Positions 31,421 through 40,049 of a stretch of 64,000 nucleotides of DNA are shown here, piece by piece. Each line of letters starts with the position of its first letter. Position 1 is the first letter of the stretch. The notes beneath the pieces were generated by a model. It saw only the letters and a list, made by a program, of their open reading frames with translations, was not told the DNA's origin and ran no database searches. Source of the DNA: an uncultured Flavobacteriaceae bacterium (lineage in GTDB: Bacteria > Bacteroidota > Bacteroidia > Flavobacteriales > Flavobacteriaceae); the NCBI GenBank assembly GCA_947503005.1, contig CANNCA010000002.1, forward strand, positions 310,001 to 374,000, given 5' to 3'. The translations under genes were made by a program, and so were the position numbers.

Positions 31421-32383
31421 ATGGATAAATATTTGATTTTATGTGCAATCCTAATTTTAACAGCATCTTGCAAGAATGATGATTTACCTTCCGAAATAGA
31501 AAAAAACCTATCGCTCAACCAAAAAATAGTTGTAGACGACGTAAAACGTGAATATCATATTTACATTCCAGATGAACCCTCAAACAAGCCTGTAGTCATG
31601 GTGCTTCATGGAGGAGGAGGAAGTGCTGATCAAGCTCTTGGATTACCAAACAAAGACTCGCCACAAAAATTATGGCTTTCTCTTGCCGAGCAGCACAATT
31701 TTATAGTGATTGTCCCCAACGGAACCATTGGGCCAGCCAATAGACGTGGTTGGAATGATTGTCGGAGCGATTGGGATGAACAAACGCAAACTGATGACGT
31801 TGCATTTCTTAGCACTTTATTGGATAAAATAAAAACCCGATACAATTATGATGACAAAAGAGTATACGTTGCCGGAGTTTCTAACGGCGGCTTTATGACA
31901 CTCAGATTGGCGATGGAAATTCCAGAAAAGATTACTGCAATCGCTGCCGTCATCGCCAATATGCCCTTCAATACCGAATGTGCGGATGCTACGATACCAA
32001 TTTCAGCCTTATTCATGAATGGAACACAGGATTCATTAGTGCCCTATAACGGTGGGGATATGTCAGATGATAGAGGTACCGTCTTGTCGGTCGATGATAG
32101 TATCGAATATTGGAAAATAAGAAATGGAATTACTGGAGACCCCATTGAAGAAACAATTGAAGATATAAACACCCAAGATGGTTGTAATGTTGTCAAATAC
32201 CTGTATCAAAACGGCACGAATAATACCGAGGTGTCGCTTTATAAAGTAATTAATGGGGGACATGCAGAACCGAGTATTGCCGAAAAATTTGGTCCTGTAT
32301 ACCGTGCAATAGTTGGGAATCAGAATTATGATATGGAAATGGCGACGGAGATTTGGAGTTTTTTTGAAGGCAAATCGCATTAA
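31421..32383 (+). CDS. Polyhydroxybutyrate depolymerase/feruloyl esterase-like lipoprotein
   Basis: 320-aa lipoprotein (lipobox TAS-Cys17). It has the LpqC/Esterase_PHB fold: VMVLHGGGGSADQ at the oxyanion loop, FIVIVPNGTIG, GWNDCRSDWDEQTQTDDVAF, nucleophile Ser in VAGVSNGGFM, Asp in FMNGTQDSLVPYNGG and His in VINGGHAEPS near the end. Such enzymes release feruloyl, acetyl or polyester groups outside the cell. It is the second serine hydrolase in this short cluster, with the 29800 gene. Substrate is not determined. Confidence 0.88.
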   Translation: MDKYLILCAILILTASCKNDDLPSEIEKNLSLNQKIVVDDVKREYHIYIPDEPSNKPVVMVLHGGGGSADQALGLPNKDSPQKLWLSLAEQHNFIVIVPNGTIGPANRRGWNDCRSDWDEQTQTDDVAFLSTLLDKIKTRYNYDDKRVYVAGVSNGGFMTLRLAMEIPEKITAIAAVIANMPFNTECADATIPISALFMNGTQDSLVPYNGGDMSDDRGTVLSVDDSIEYWKIRNGITGDPIEETIEDINTQDGCNVVKYLYQNGTNNTEVSLYKVINGGHAEPSIAEKFGPVYRAIVGNQNYDMEMATEIWSFFEGKSH

Positions 32384-32592
32384 ATCACTTCAAGTCCAAA
32401 ATCTAAGGACAATGAAAAAGTTCATATAACACATGCTATTGCAACTAATTGACTGCCCTCAGGGTAAAGAGTTAATATTAATTACATGATTTAACTGCAA
32501 ATAATACTAACCCACAAACTTAAACGTTGATATTAATAAACTTATAGGAAATATCCTACTTGCGCTCTAGATGATAAAGTTCAAAATTACCA

Positions 32593-32922
32593 TTGAAAGA
32601 TATTACCGTGGAAAATTACAATCCTCACATGCATTGCGGTATCAACTATGATGTTGACCGTTTCAGCTTTGTATTGACTCATAAAATCAAGAATTTCGAT
32701 ATCTACCGAAAAAATTACGATTTGAACTGGGATGCCATTATTGCCGAATACTTGGAAGTAGGCATAGGCGATGTTCCTCATTTTGCTTCGCAGTATGTAT
32801 TTGGCAAAGCGCTTCATGCTCGCCGTACTTCTGAGCGTGAAGAAATGCAAACAATGTACTTGGAAATAGTAACAAGAGTCAATCAATTGATTGAAGAAGG
32901 AGAGCTTCCTTTGGCGGTTTAA
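32593..32922 (+). CDS. Small conserved protein of unknown function (109 aa)
   Basis: Unrecognised soluble protein without a signal peptide. It begins with a Cys/His stretch (NPHMHCGINYDVDRFSF) and is otherwise acidic and alpha-helical (RTSEREEMQTMYLEIVTRVNQL). The start is uncertain: TTG at 32593, GTG at 32608 and ATG at 32629 are all in frame, and no promoter box decides between them. It stands alone, with 208 bp of non-coding DNA upstream and the exporter gene 65 bp downstream. Confidence 0.65.
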   Translation: MKDITVENYNPHMHCGINYDVDRFSFVLTHKIKNFDIYRKNYDLNWDAIIAEYLEVGIGDVPHFASQYVFGKALHARRTSEREEMQTMYLEIVTRVNQLIEEGELPLAV

Positions 32923-32975
32923 TCTCTCTTTATAATTGCCTTCCTAATTTGTTTAAAGATTAACCATTTACTGCC

Positions 32976-32983
32976 TATTTTTG
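32976..32983 (+). promoter_or_regulatory. -7 element (TATTTTTG), leaderless arrangement
   Basis: Full TAnnTTTG match ending 4 bp before the ATG at 32988. A TTG at 32949-32951 is 24 bp upstream, slightly longer than ideal. Transcription would start at or within a few bases of the start codon. Confidence 0.6.
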
Positions 32984-32987
32984 CCGA

Positions 32988-33743
32988 ATGGAAGAATGGT
33001 ACCATTATCCGCTATTAGTAATAGTAGGTTTTGCTGTCGGATTTATAAATACTGTGGCTGGGGGTGGATCGTTACTTTCATTGCCAGTTTTGATTTTTTT
33101 GGGACTCCCACCGAGCGTTGCCAATGGCACCAATCGTGTTGCCATTGTGATACAGACCGCCCTCGCTACTGCTGGTTTTAAAAGCAAAGGTGTTTCAACC
33201 GCTCCCTTTAATATTTATCTTGGTATTTCGGCTTTGATAGGAGCTATCATCGGAGCGCATATCGCGGTGGATATTAAAGGTGAAACCTTCAACAAGATTC
33301 TGGCGATAATCATGATTCTGGTCGTGTTCATAATCATTTTTAAACCTAAAATGAAACTTGCGGAAATGCAAGAGCGAATTACGGGCAAGTACCTTTGGAT
33401 CGGTATTCTCGCCTTTTTCTTTTTTGGTATTTACGGTGGGTTCATTAATGCAGGTCTGGGCTTTATTATCATTTTATTTTTGCATTATTTCAACCAAATG
33501 ACGCTGGTCAGGGCCAATGCTACAAAAGTGGCGGTTGTATTCATATATACACTTTCGGCATTGACCGTATTCATTTTAAACGACAAAGTCATTTGGAAAG
33601 TCGGTCTGATTATGGCCATTGGTAATGCCACGGGAGCTTGGGTAGCAAGTAGGGTTTCGGTGGATAAGGGTGACGGATTCATAAAATCATTTTTAGTTAT
33701 TATGGTCGTTGTGATGTCCATTAAACTTTGGTTTTTTACTTAG
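32988..33743 (+). CDS. TauE/SafE-family sulfite/anion exporter-like permease
   Basis: 251-aa integral membrane protein with about eight hydrophobic segments in two halves. It opens with YPLLVIVGFAVGFINTVAGGGS followed by LPVLIFLGLPPSVANGTNRVA, the signature of the TauE/SafE/YfcA family; the second half repeats the motif in IYGGFINAGLGFIIILF. Members export sulfite, sulfoacetate or other organic anions, but the substrate is not evident here because no sulfonate pathway genes are nearby. It is probably transcribed without a leader. Confidence 0.92.
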   Translation: MEEWYHYPLLVIVGFAVGFINTVAGGGSLLSLPVLIFLGLPPSVANGTNRVAIVIQTALATAGFKSKGVSTAPFNIYLGISALIGAIIGAHIAVDIKGETFNKILAIIMILVVFIIIFKPKMKLAEMQERITGKYLWIGILAFFFFGIYGGFINAGLGFIIILFLHYFNQMTLVRANATKVAVVFIYTLSALTVFILNDKVIWKVGLIMAIGNATGAWVASRVSVDKGDGFIKSFLVIMVVVMSIKLWFFT

Positions 33744-33803
33744 TTTTGATCGTTGTCGATTTCATAGGAATCTTTATGATTTAAAAAGGAAGAAAATTTA
33801 GGA

Positions 33804-34439
33804 ATGGAAGATAGTATTGAAAATTTAGAATGGCGGTATGCGGTAAAGAAATTCGATTCAGAGCGCATATTACCCTTGAATAAGGTAGAAAAATTGAAAC
33901 AAGCTTTTAATCTCACCGCGACCTCTTACGGTTTGCAACCGATAAAAATGGTTGTTTTACAAAATAAGGAGCTACAAAAGAATTTGGTGCCTTTGTCTAT
34001 GGGTCAGCAACAGGTAGCTCAAGCTTCGCACCTTCTCGTACTTTGTATTGAAAGCAATATTGATGATGAGTACATTGCCAATTATTTTGAAAAAGTGAAA
34101 CATGTTAGAGGTACGAGCGAAGAAATTTTGGCTCCGTTTAAAGAAAGTTTGATGTCAAGCTTTTCCCAAAAAGAACGTAGTGAAGTACAAGCTTGGTCAA
34201 AAAACCAGGCCTATTTGGCATTGGGGAATTTGTTGACGATTTGTGCTATAGAAAAAATTGATTCCTGTCCTATGGAAGGTTTTTCCCCTGAAGGGTATGA
34301 TGACCTTCTGGGTTTAAAAGATATGGGGCTGACCTCGGTTTTAGCGCTTCCGGTAGGCTATCGGGCGAAAGATGATGTTTTTTCAACTTTTAAAAAAGTG
34401 CGAAGAAACCTTGATGATAGTATTATTGAAATCAATTAG
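33804..34439 (+). CDS. Nitroreductase-family NAD(P)H-dependent oxidoreductase
   Basis: 211-aa FMN-binding nitroreductase. The N-terminal LEWRYAVKKFDSERILP carries the R-x-S/x-x-x-F FMN-phosphate contact region. FNLTATSYGLQPIKMVVLQN and QAYLALGNLLTICAIEKIDSCPMEGF follow the dimeric family pattern, and LALPVGYRAKDD lies near the C terminus. It reduces nitro compounds, quinones or related substrates in the cytoplasm with NAD(P)H. It is followed by the DegT-type aminotransferase gene 24 bp later and may be co-transcribed, but the functional link is unclear. Confidence 0.92.
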   Translation: MEDSIENLEWRYAVKKFDSERILPLNKVEKLKQAFNLTATSYGLQPIKMVVLQNKELQKNLVPLSMGQQQVAQASHLLVLCIESNIDDEYIANYFEKVKHVRGTSEEILAPFKESLMSSFSQKERSEVQAWSKNQAYLALGNLLTICAIEKIDSCPMEGFSPEGYDDLLGLKDMGLTSVLALPVGYRAKDDVFSTFKKVRRNLDDSIIEIN

Positions 34440-34463
34440 TGTACAAACACCAAACAATAAAAA

Positions 34464-35657
34464 ATGCCAGGATTTGAACTTTTTGGAGACACGGAACGAG
34501 CACAGGTAAATGATGTACTAGAATCTGGAGTGCTGATGCGATACGGTTTTGACGGTATGCGCAACGGACATTGGAAGGCTATTGAGTTAGAAAAAGCTTT
34601 GGCGAAACGTATGAATGTCAAACATGCACAATTATTAAGTAGTGGAACTTCTGCCTTGACGGTCGCATTGGCCAGTGCAGGTGTTGGAGCAGGAGATGAA
34701 GTTATAATGCCGACATTTACGTTTGTGGCCAGTTTTGAATCGATTTTGGCCATTGGTGCTGTTCCCATTTTGGTAGATGTCGACGATACCTTGACGCTTG
34801 ATATCGATGCTGTTAAAAATGCAATTACGGAGAAAACTAAAGTAATCATGCCGGTCCACATGTGTGGCTCCATGGCAGATTTGAAAGCACTGAAATCCAT
34901 TTGTGACCAACATGAACTATTGCTTGTAGAGGATGCCTGTCAGGCCATCGGCGGGACCTTTGAGGGAAAGCCACTCGGCAGTTATGGGGATTTAGGATGT
35001 TTTTCCTTTGATTATGTCAAGACAATTACCTGTGGAGAAGGCGGCGCCGTAATTACGAACAACGAAACGTATAAATTGAATGCGGACCATTATTCAGATC
35101 ATGGTCACGATCATATAGGCAAGGACAGGGGAGCGGAGACACATCCCTTTTTAGGATATAATTATCGTATTTCGGAATTAAACGCTGCTGTTGGTGTTGC
35201 CCAGTTGGCACGCTTGGATGAGTTTTTAGCGATTCAAAAAAAGCACTATGCGGTTCTTCGGATGGCTTTGGAAGACGTTGAAGGAGTAACCTTTAGGCGT
35301 GTTCCTGAAGGTGGTGAAGAGAGCTATGCCTTCTTAAATTTTTTTCTGCCTGATGAGACCACTACAAAAAAGGTTCATAAATCACTTGGGGATGCTGGAG
35401 TCGATGGCTGTTTTTATTGGTTCGATAACAATTGGCATTACTATCGTAAGTGGGAACATTTGATCAATTTAAAATCTTTGGGGAAATTACCACAAGCAGT
35501 TTATGACCAACTTCCGGATTACAGCAAGGCAGATTTTTCAAAGTCCGACCACTGGGTAAAACGGAATATTTCTTGTTTGATTAAATTGGGTTGGACCGAA
35601 GTAGAAGTACAACTACGCGCCGATAAAATGGCCGAGGTTATTAGTTCGCTGGTCTAA
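34464..35657 (+). CDS. DegT/DnrJ/EryC1/StrS-family PLP aminotransferase
   Basis: 397-aa pyridoxal-phosphate enzyme. Signatures: LLSSGTSALTVALASAGVGAG for phosphate binding, MPTFTFVASFESIL, VEDACQAIGGTFEGKPLG, and FSFDYVKTITCGEGG with the PLP-binding Lys186. Family members transaminate keto-sugars for LPS, O-antigen or modified sugars, with glutamate as donor. The C-terminal part has an unusual aromatic stretch (CFYWFDNNWHYYRKWEHL) that may reflect another substrate. No other nucleotide-sugar genes are adjacent, so the sugar cannot be named. It is downstream of the nitroreductase. Confidence 0.92.
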   Translation: MPGFELFGDTERAQVNDVLESGVLMRYGFDGMRNGHWKAIELEKALAKRMNVKHAQLLSSGTSALTVALASAGVGAGDEVIMPTFTFVASFESILAIGAVPILVDVDDTLTLDIDAVKNAITEKTKVIMPVHMCGSMADLKALKSICDQHELLLVEDACQAIGGTFEGKPLGSYGDLGCFSFDYVKTITCGEGGAVITNNETYKLNADHYSDHGHDHIGKDRGAETHPFLGYNYRISELNAAVGVAQLARLDEFLAIQKKHYAVLRMALEDVEGVTFRRVPEGGEESYAFLNFFLPDETTTKKVHKSLGDAGVDGCFYWFDNNWHYYRKWEHLINLKSLGKLPQAVYDQLPDYSKADFSKSDHWVKRNISCLIKLGWTEVEVQLRADKMAEVISSLV

Positions 35658-35739
35658 AGTTTGATATCTCGTCAGCTGAAAATACTTATTTGTCTTTTCC
35701 CTATATTTAGCTACTGTATTATCCTAAACCCAGCAGAAT

Positions 35740-36525
35740 ATGAAATCCAAGTTTATTGTTTTTTGTTTAGCCTTAGTTTTTTCTATTGCATTTGTGGAAG
35801 CCCAAACCTATTCAAGCATCCCTCCCAAAGAATCACCGATGCCAATGAAACCCGAAATGACAGAAATTTGGGAACCTGAGGTTGAAGTAGTCACACCCGC
35901 CAAAGTGTTAGGCGATGCACCCTCTGATGCCATAATTCTGTTCGATGGAAAAAATTTGGATCAATGGGTAAGCCAGAACGATAATAGCAAAGCTGCACCC
36001 TGGAAAATAGTGGATAATGACCACATGGAAGTCGTTCCGGGATCGGGTGGTATTTCTACAAAGATGAAATTCGGTGATTGCCAATTGCACATTGAGTTTA
36101 GTGCGCCCGATATTGTAGAAAGTGAAAGTCAGGGTAGGGGCAATAGCGGTGTTTTTCTCCAGAACAGATACGAATTACAGATACTCGATTCGTACAATAA
36201 CCGCACCTATCGAAACGGCCAGGCCGCAAGTATTTATAAAGATCATGCTCCATTGGTCAACGCAATGCGAGGACCATTGGAATGGAATTCTTATGATGTT
36301 ATTTATAGGGCTCCTAGATTCAAGGAGGATGGAACATTAGATGCGAAAGCAACCATAACAGTGTTGCACAATGGTGTATTGGTGCAAAACAATTCAGTCA
36401 TTAACGGAATTACCTATTATATTGGCTTGCACGATTACCCAGAGAGCCATGGTGATGATGTCATTACACTTCAGGACCATGGTAACAAAACCCAGTTCAG
36501 AAATATTTGGTTGCGAAAACTTTAA
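35740..36525 (+). CDS. DUF1080 (3-keto-disaccharide hydrolase-like) exported protein
   Basis: 261-aa protein with a signal peptide (MKSKFIVFCLALVFSIAFVEAQ). From about residue 60 it has the DUF1080 concanavalin-like lectin/glucanase fold: AIILFDGKNLDQWVS, WKIVDNDHMEVVPGSGG, CQLHIEFSAP, GRGNSGVFLQNRYELQILDS and FRNIWLRKL at the end. Some members cleave 3-keto-glycosides after oxidation by a sugar dehydrogenase. It is followed after about 80 bp by the GH92 lipoprotein gene, suggesting a small glycan-use unit. Confidence 0.92.
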   Translation: MKSKFIVFCLALVFSIAFVEAQTYSSIPPKESPMPMKPEMTEIWEPEVEVVTPAKVLGDAPSDAIILFDGKNLDQWVSQNDNSKAAPWKIVDNDHMEVVPGSGGISTKMKFGDCQLHIEFSAPDIVESESQGRGNSGVFLQNRYELQILDSYNNRTYRNGQAASIYKDHAPLVNAMRGPLEWNSYDVIYRAPRFKEDGTLDAKATITVLHNGVLVQNNSVINGITYYIGLHDYPESHGDDVITLQDHGNKTQFRNIWLRKL

Positions 36526-36608
36526 TGCCAAGTGTTGCTTTCCTAACTGGTAAAGGTTCGTGGGAATAGTTCTGCAACCCAAATTTCTTATTTTACCCTT
36601 AATAAACC

Positions 36609-38906
36609 ATGAAATGTATTTCTGTTAGACATTTATTCAGTATAGTAACTTCCTTTTGGTTCATGATTTTCAATTCCTGTGTTGAACCAGTGATAACCGG
36701 ACATACTGCGCTTGAACCAGTAGATTTGGTTTATCCCTTATTGGATACTGAAAATTCTAGATGGTTTTTCTTTTCTTCGGCCAGTCGGCCCTTTGGTATG
36801 GTAAATCTCTCTCCCGATACCGAGATAGATGGCGCATGGGGCAGTGGGTATCGGTATGCTATTGATACTGTTCAAGGTTTCAGCCATATTCATGCCTGGC
36901 AACTTTCGGGTCTATCAGTATTACCTGTTACAACTAGCAAGAAGAATCAGGAGATAATTTTTAAAGATTTTAAATCTAGTTTCAATCATGATACTGAAAA
37001 AACCTTCCCTGGTTACCATTATATAGAGCTGGAGAGGTATGGAATAACTGCAGAAATAACGAGTACGAAACGGGTGGGTTTCCACCGATATCGATTCGAG
37101 GGTGACAAACAGCCTGCCATACTTTTTAATTTGAATACAATTTTAGGACCTAGCGCAAACACCCACGGTGTTCTCAATAAAATAAATGAGAAGGTGATGT
37201 CAGGTGAATTTTTAATTGCAGCTACAAGGCGAAGACCAAAGCCAGTAAAGTTATTTTTTCATATTGAATTGAATACTGGTATCGACTCTATTGTTCAAAA
37301 TAATGAAACCGGTAATTACTTGGTGAATTTTGATGCAAAAGAAGTTATAATGAAAGTAGGTATTTCATATACTTCTCACGAGAATGCCAAAAACAATGTT
37401 AAAATCGAATTACCAAATTGGAATTTCGATAATGTAGTACGAGAATCAAGGGAAGAGTGGAATGGTCTTCTAACCAGGATTCGTGTTGAGGGAGGAACTG
37501 AAATTCAACAAAGACGTTTTTATACAGATTTGTGGCATGCGCTACAAGGAAGACGAATCATCAACGATGTCAATGGTGCATATCCTGATTACACAGGGAA
37601 GGATTTTAGAATCGGACAACTACCCCTTGATGCACAAGGCAATCCCAAGTTCAATCATTATAATTCAGATTCTTTTTGGGGCGCTCAATGGACCATAAAT
37701 ACGCTCTGGGGATTGATTTATCCCGAAATAATGGAAGAATTCGTGCATTCATTAATGCAATACTATAAAGATGGGGGACTTATTCCTCGTGGGCCTTCTG
37801 GCGGAAATTATACCTATGTGATGACTGGTGCTTCATCCACACCATTTGTCGTAAGCGCCATTCAAAAGGGAATCATAACAAAAAACTTGGATACAATATA
37901 TGCGGCCTTGAAGAAAAACCATATGCCAAATGGAATAATGGAAAAGGCGGGTTATGAGCACAACACGATGATGGGTGGTGGTTTAAAGCACTATTTATCA
38001 AAAGGTTATGTGCCGCACCCTATACCTGAAGGTAAATTCGGTTTTCACCAAGATGGGGCTAGTTTGACGATGGAATATGCATATCAAGATTGGACATTGG
38101 CGCAGTTGGCAAAAAAATTGGGGCATCATGAAGACTATGACTATTTTATGAAACGCTCAAACAATTATAAGAACATTTTTGATGGTTCAATGGGCTGGAT
38201 GCGACCAAAAAACGTTGATGGAGTATGGCGTAAGGAATTCGACCCTTATGAATACGAAAATGGATTTAACGAATCGAACGGTGCACAATCAACTTGGTTT
38301 GTTCCTCATGATTTGAATGGTCTGGCAGAATTAATGGGGGGAAAAACAAAAGCGGTTGAAAAATTGAATTCACAATTTCTGAAAGCCGAGGAACTGAGTT
38401 TTACCTCTGGCAATTCGCATGATAAAGAATTGCACCCTGAATACCGTCGTATCCCTATCAATTATGGAAACCAACCTTCCATACAGACTGCCTTTATATT
38501 TAATAAACTGGGAAGGCCAGATTTGACCCAAAATTGGTCTCGAAGAATCGTGGATGAAGTTTTCAGCGGATTTTCTCCTGCTTCGGGCTACAATGGAGAT
38601 GAAGATCAGGGCCTAATGGGTAGTTTGGCCGTTCTTATGAAATTGGGTTTGTTTCAAATGAACGGCGGCACCGAGGAAAATCCGAAATATGAATTAAGTA
38701 GTCCGTTGTTTTCCAAGGCTGAATTATTTTTTCCTAATGGAAATAAATTACAAATCAATGCTAATCGAAATTCTCCCGACCACTATTATGTACAAAGTTT
38801 AAAATTTAATGAACACACAGTGCCAGGGCAGTTTTTGGAACATTCCGAGTTACTAAAAGGTGGAGTTTTGGAGTATACACTTGGGGATACACCTAAAGAA
38901 AAATAG
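36609..38906 (+). CDS. GH92-family alpha-mannosidase-like lipoprotein
   Basis: 765-aa lipoprotein (signal with lipobox FNS-Cys24) of the GH92 exo-alpha-mannosidase family, calcium-dependent and outer-membrane-associated. Landmarks: VDLVYPLLDTENSRWFFFSS, RPFGMVNLSPDTE, QGFSHIHAWQLSG at the N-terminal domain, and in the catalytic domain FNESNGAQSTWFVPHD (probable acid Glu) and GYNGDEDQGLMGSLAV (Asp pair). The latter is usually G-N-x-D-C-G-Q-M-S, so this protein is a divergent member and its linkage specificity is uncertain. Its stop codon abuts the stop codon of the convergent rib gene with no space between. Confidence 0.88.
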   Translation: MKCISVRHLFSIVTSFWFMIFNSCVEPVITGHTALEPVDLVYPLLDTENSRWFFFSSASRPFGMVNLSPDTEIDGAWGSGYRYAIDTVQGFSHIHAWQLSGLSVLPVTTSKKNQEIIFKDFKSSFNHDTEKTFPGYHYIELERYGITAEITSTKRVGFHRYRFEGDKQPAILFNLNTILGPSANTHGVLNKINEKVMSGEFLIAATRRRPKPVKLFFHIELNTGIDSIVQNNETGNYLVNFDAKEVIMKVGISYTSHENAKNNVKIELPNWNFDNVVRESREEWNGLLTRIRVEGGTEIQQRRFYTDLWHALQGRRIINDVNGAYPDYTGKDFRIGQLPLDAQGNPKFNHYNSDSFWGAQWTINTLWGLIYPEIMEEFVHSLMQYYKDGGLIPRGPSGGNYTYVMTGASSTPFVVSAIQKGIITKNLDTIYAALKKNHMPNGIMEKAGYEHNTMMGGGLKHYLSKGYVPHPIPEGKFGFHQDGASLTMEYAYQDWTLAQLAKKLGHHEDYDYFMKRSNNYKNIFDGSMGWMRPKNVDGVWRKEFDPYEYENGFNESNGAQSTWFVPHDLNGLAELMGGKTKAVEKLNSQFLKAEELSFTSGNSHDKELHPEYRRIPINYGNQPSIQTAFIFNKLGRPDLTQNWSRRIVDEVFSGFSPASGYNGDEDQGLMGSLAVLMKLGLFQMNGGTEENPKYELSSPLFSKAELFFPNGNKLQINANRNSPDHYYVQSLKFNEHTVPGQFLEHSELLKGGVLEYTLGDTPKEK

Positions 38907-40049
38907 TTAGTAAGAAACATATTCGACAATCTCCAGCCCATATCCCACAATACCTACACGTTTGGTATGTGCTCCATTGGAAAGGAGTCTCATTTTTGAA
39001 ATATTCAGGTCGTGCAGAATTTGCGCCCCAATCCCAAAATCACGAGCATCCATCTCAATTTTGGGTGCTTTGAAAATACCCTGTTCCTGTAACGTCTTCA
39101 ATTCCGTTAATCGCGCTAAAAGATTCAATGATTCTGAATCTTGGTTGATAAACACAATGGCACCTTTTCCTTCTGAATTGATGGCCTTGAACATGTCCTC
39201 CAATTGCTTATCGGGGTTATTGGTTAAGGTTCCTAAGATGTCGTTGTTGACCAAAGTTGAATTTATTCTCGTAAGAACTTTTTCGTCTTTTTTCCAATTT
39301 CCTCTAGTAAGGGCGATGTGTACGTGATTGTTGGTTGTTTGTTTGTAAGCACGTAATCGAAATTCACCAAACCGTGTGGTGATATCAAAATCTTCTTTTT
39401 TCTCGATAAGGCTATCGTGCTCCATCCTGTAGGCGACAAGGGACTCTATGGAGACTATTTTTAGGTCGAATTTTTTGGCTACTTCGTAAAGTTCGGGTAG
39501 GCGTGCCATGCTTCCGTCATCATTCATGATTTCGACAATGATACCTGCAGGCTTAAGTCCCGCCAAACGCGCAAAGTCTATGGCAGCTTCCGTATGGCCA
39601 GTGCGTCGAAGAACTCCTCCTTCTTTGGCCACTAATGGAAAAATATGCCCAGGCCGTGCTAAATCGTGCGGTTTGGTGGTGTTTTCGGTCAGGGCGCAAA
39701 CGGTTTTAGCTCTATCTGAAGCGGATATACCTGTTGTAACTCCGTTACCTCTCAAATCTACGGAAACGGTAAATGCGGTTTCCAAAGGGTCGGTGTTATT
39801 GTTGACCATCATGTGCAGTCCCAATTGTTCACAACGCTTTTCGGTCAATGGTGCACAAATCAATCCTTTTCCATGGGTAGCCATAAAATTGACCGTCTCG
39901 GGAGTGGCTAATTCCGCGGCTGCTACAAAATCACCTTCATTTTCACGATTTTCATCGTCGACAACAATAATGACCTTGCCTTTACGAATATCCGCAATGG
40001 CTTCCTCGATGGTATTCAATTGTATGTTTTTTTCCATAGCTGTAATCAT
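38907..40049 (-). CDS. ribB: 3,4-dihydroxy-2-butanone-4-phosphate synthase with degenerate GTP cyclohydrolase II domain
   Basis: 380-aa bifunctional-type riboflavin protein. The N-terminal DHBP synthase domain (1-210) is intact, with IVVDDENRENEGDF (acidic metal site), GLICAPLT, and RPGHIFPLVAKEGGVLRRTGHTEA. The C-terminal GCH2 domain keeps only the fold: the zinc cysteine cluster and R-Q-E-G-R-G motif of active enzymes are replaced (TRINSTLVNNDILGTLTNN; INQDSESLNL), so GTP cyclohydrolase II activity is probably lost and must come from another protein. ATG 40049 overlaps the lptF stop by 4 bp (ATGA), implying translational coupling; a second ATG lies at 40037. Confidence 0.9.
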   Translation of the reverse strand: MITAMEKNIQLNTIEEAIADIRKGKVIIVVDDENRENEGDFVAAAELATPETVNFMATHGKGLICAPLTEKRCEQLGLHMMVNNNTDPLETAFTVSVDLRGNGVTTGISASDRAKTVCALTENTTKPHDLARPGHIFPLVAKEGGVLRRTGHTEAAIDFARLAGLKPAGIIVEIMNDDGSMARLPELYEVAKKFDLKIVSIESLVAYRMEHDSLIEKKEDFDITTRFGEFRLRAYKQTTNNHVHIALTRGNWKKDEKVLTRINSTLVNNDILGTLTNNPDKQLEDMFKAINSEGKGAIVFINQDSESLNLLARLTELKTLQEQGIFKAPKIEMDARDFGIGAQILHDLNISKMRLLSNGAHTKRVGIVGYGLEIVEYVSY

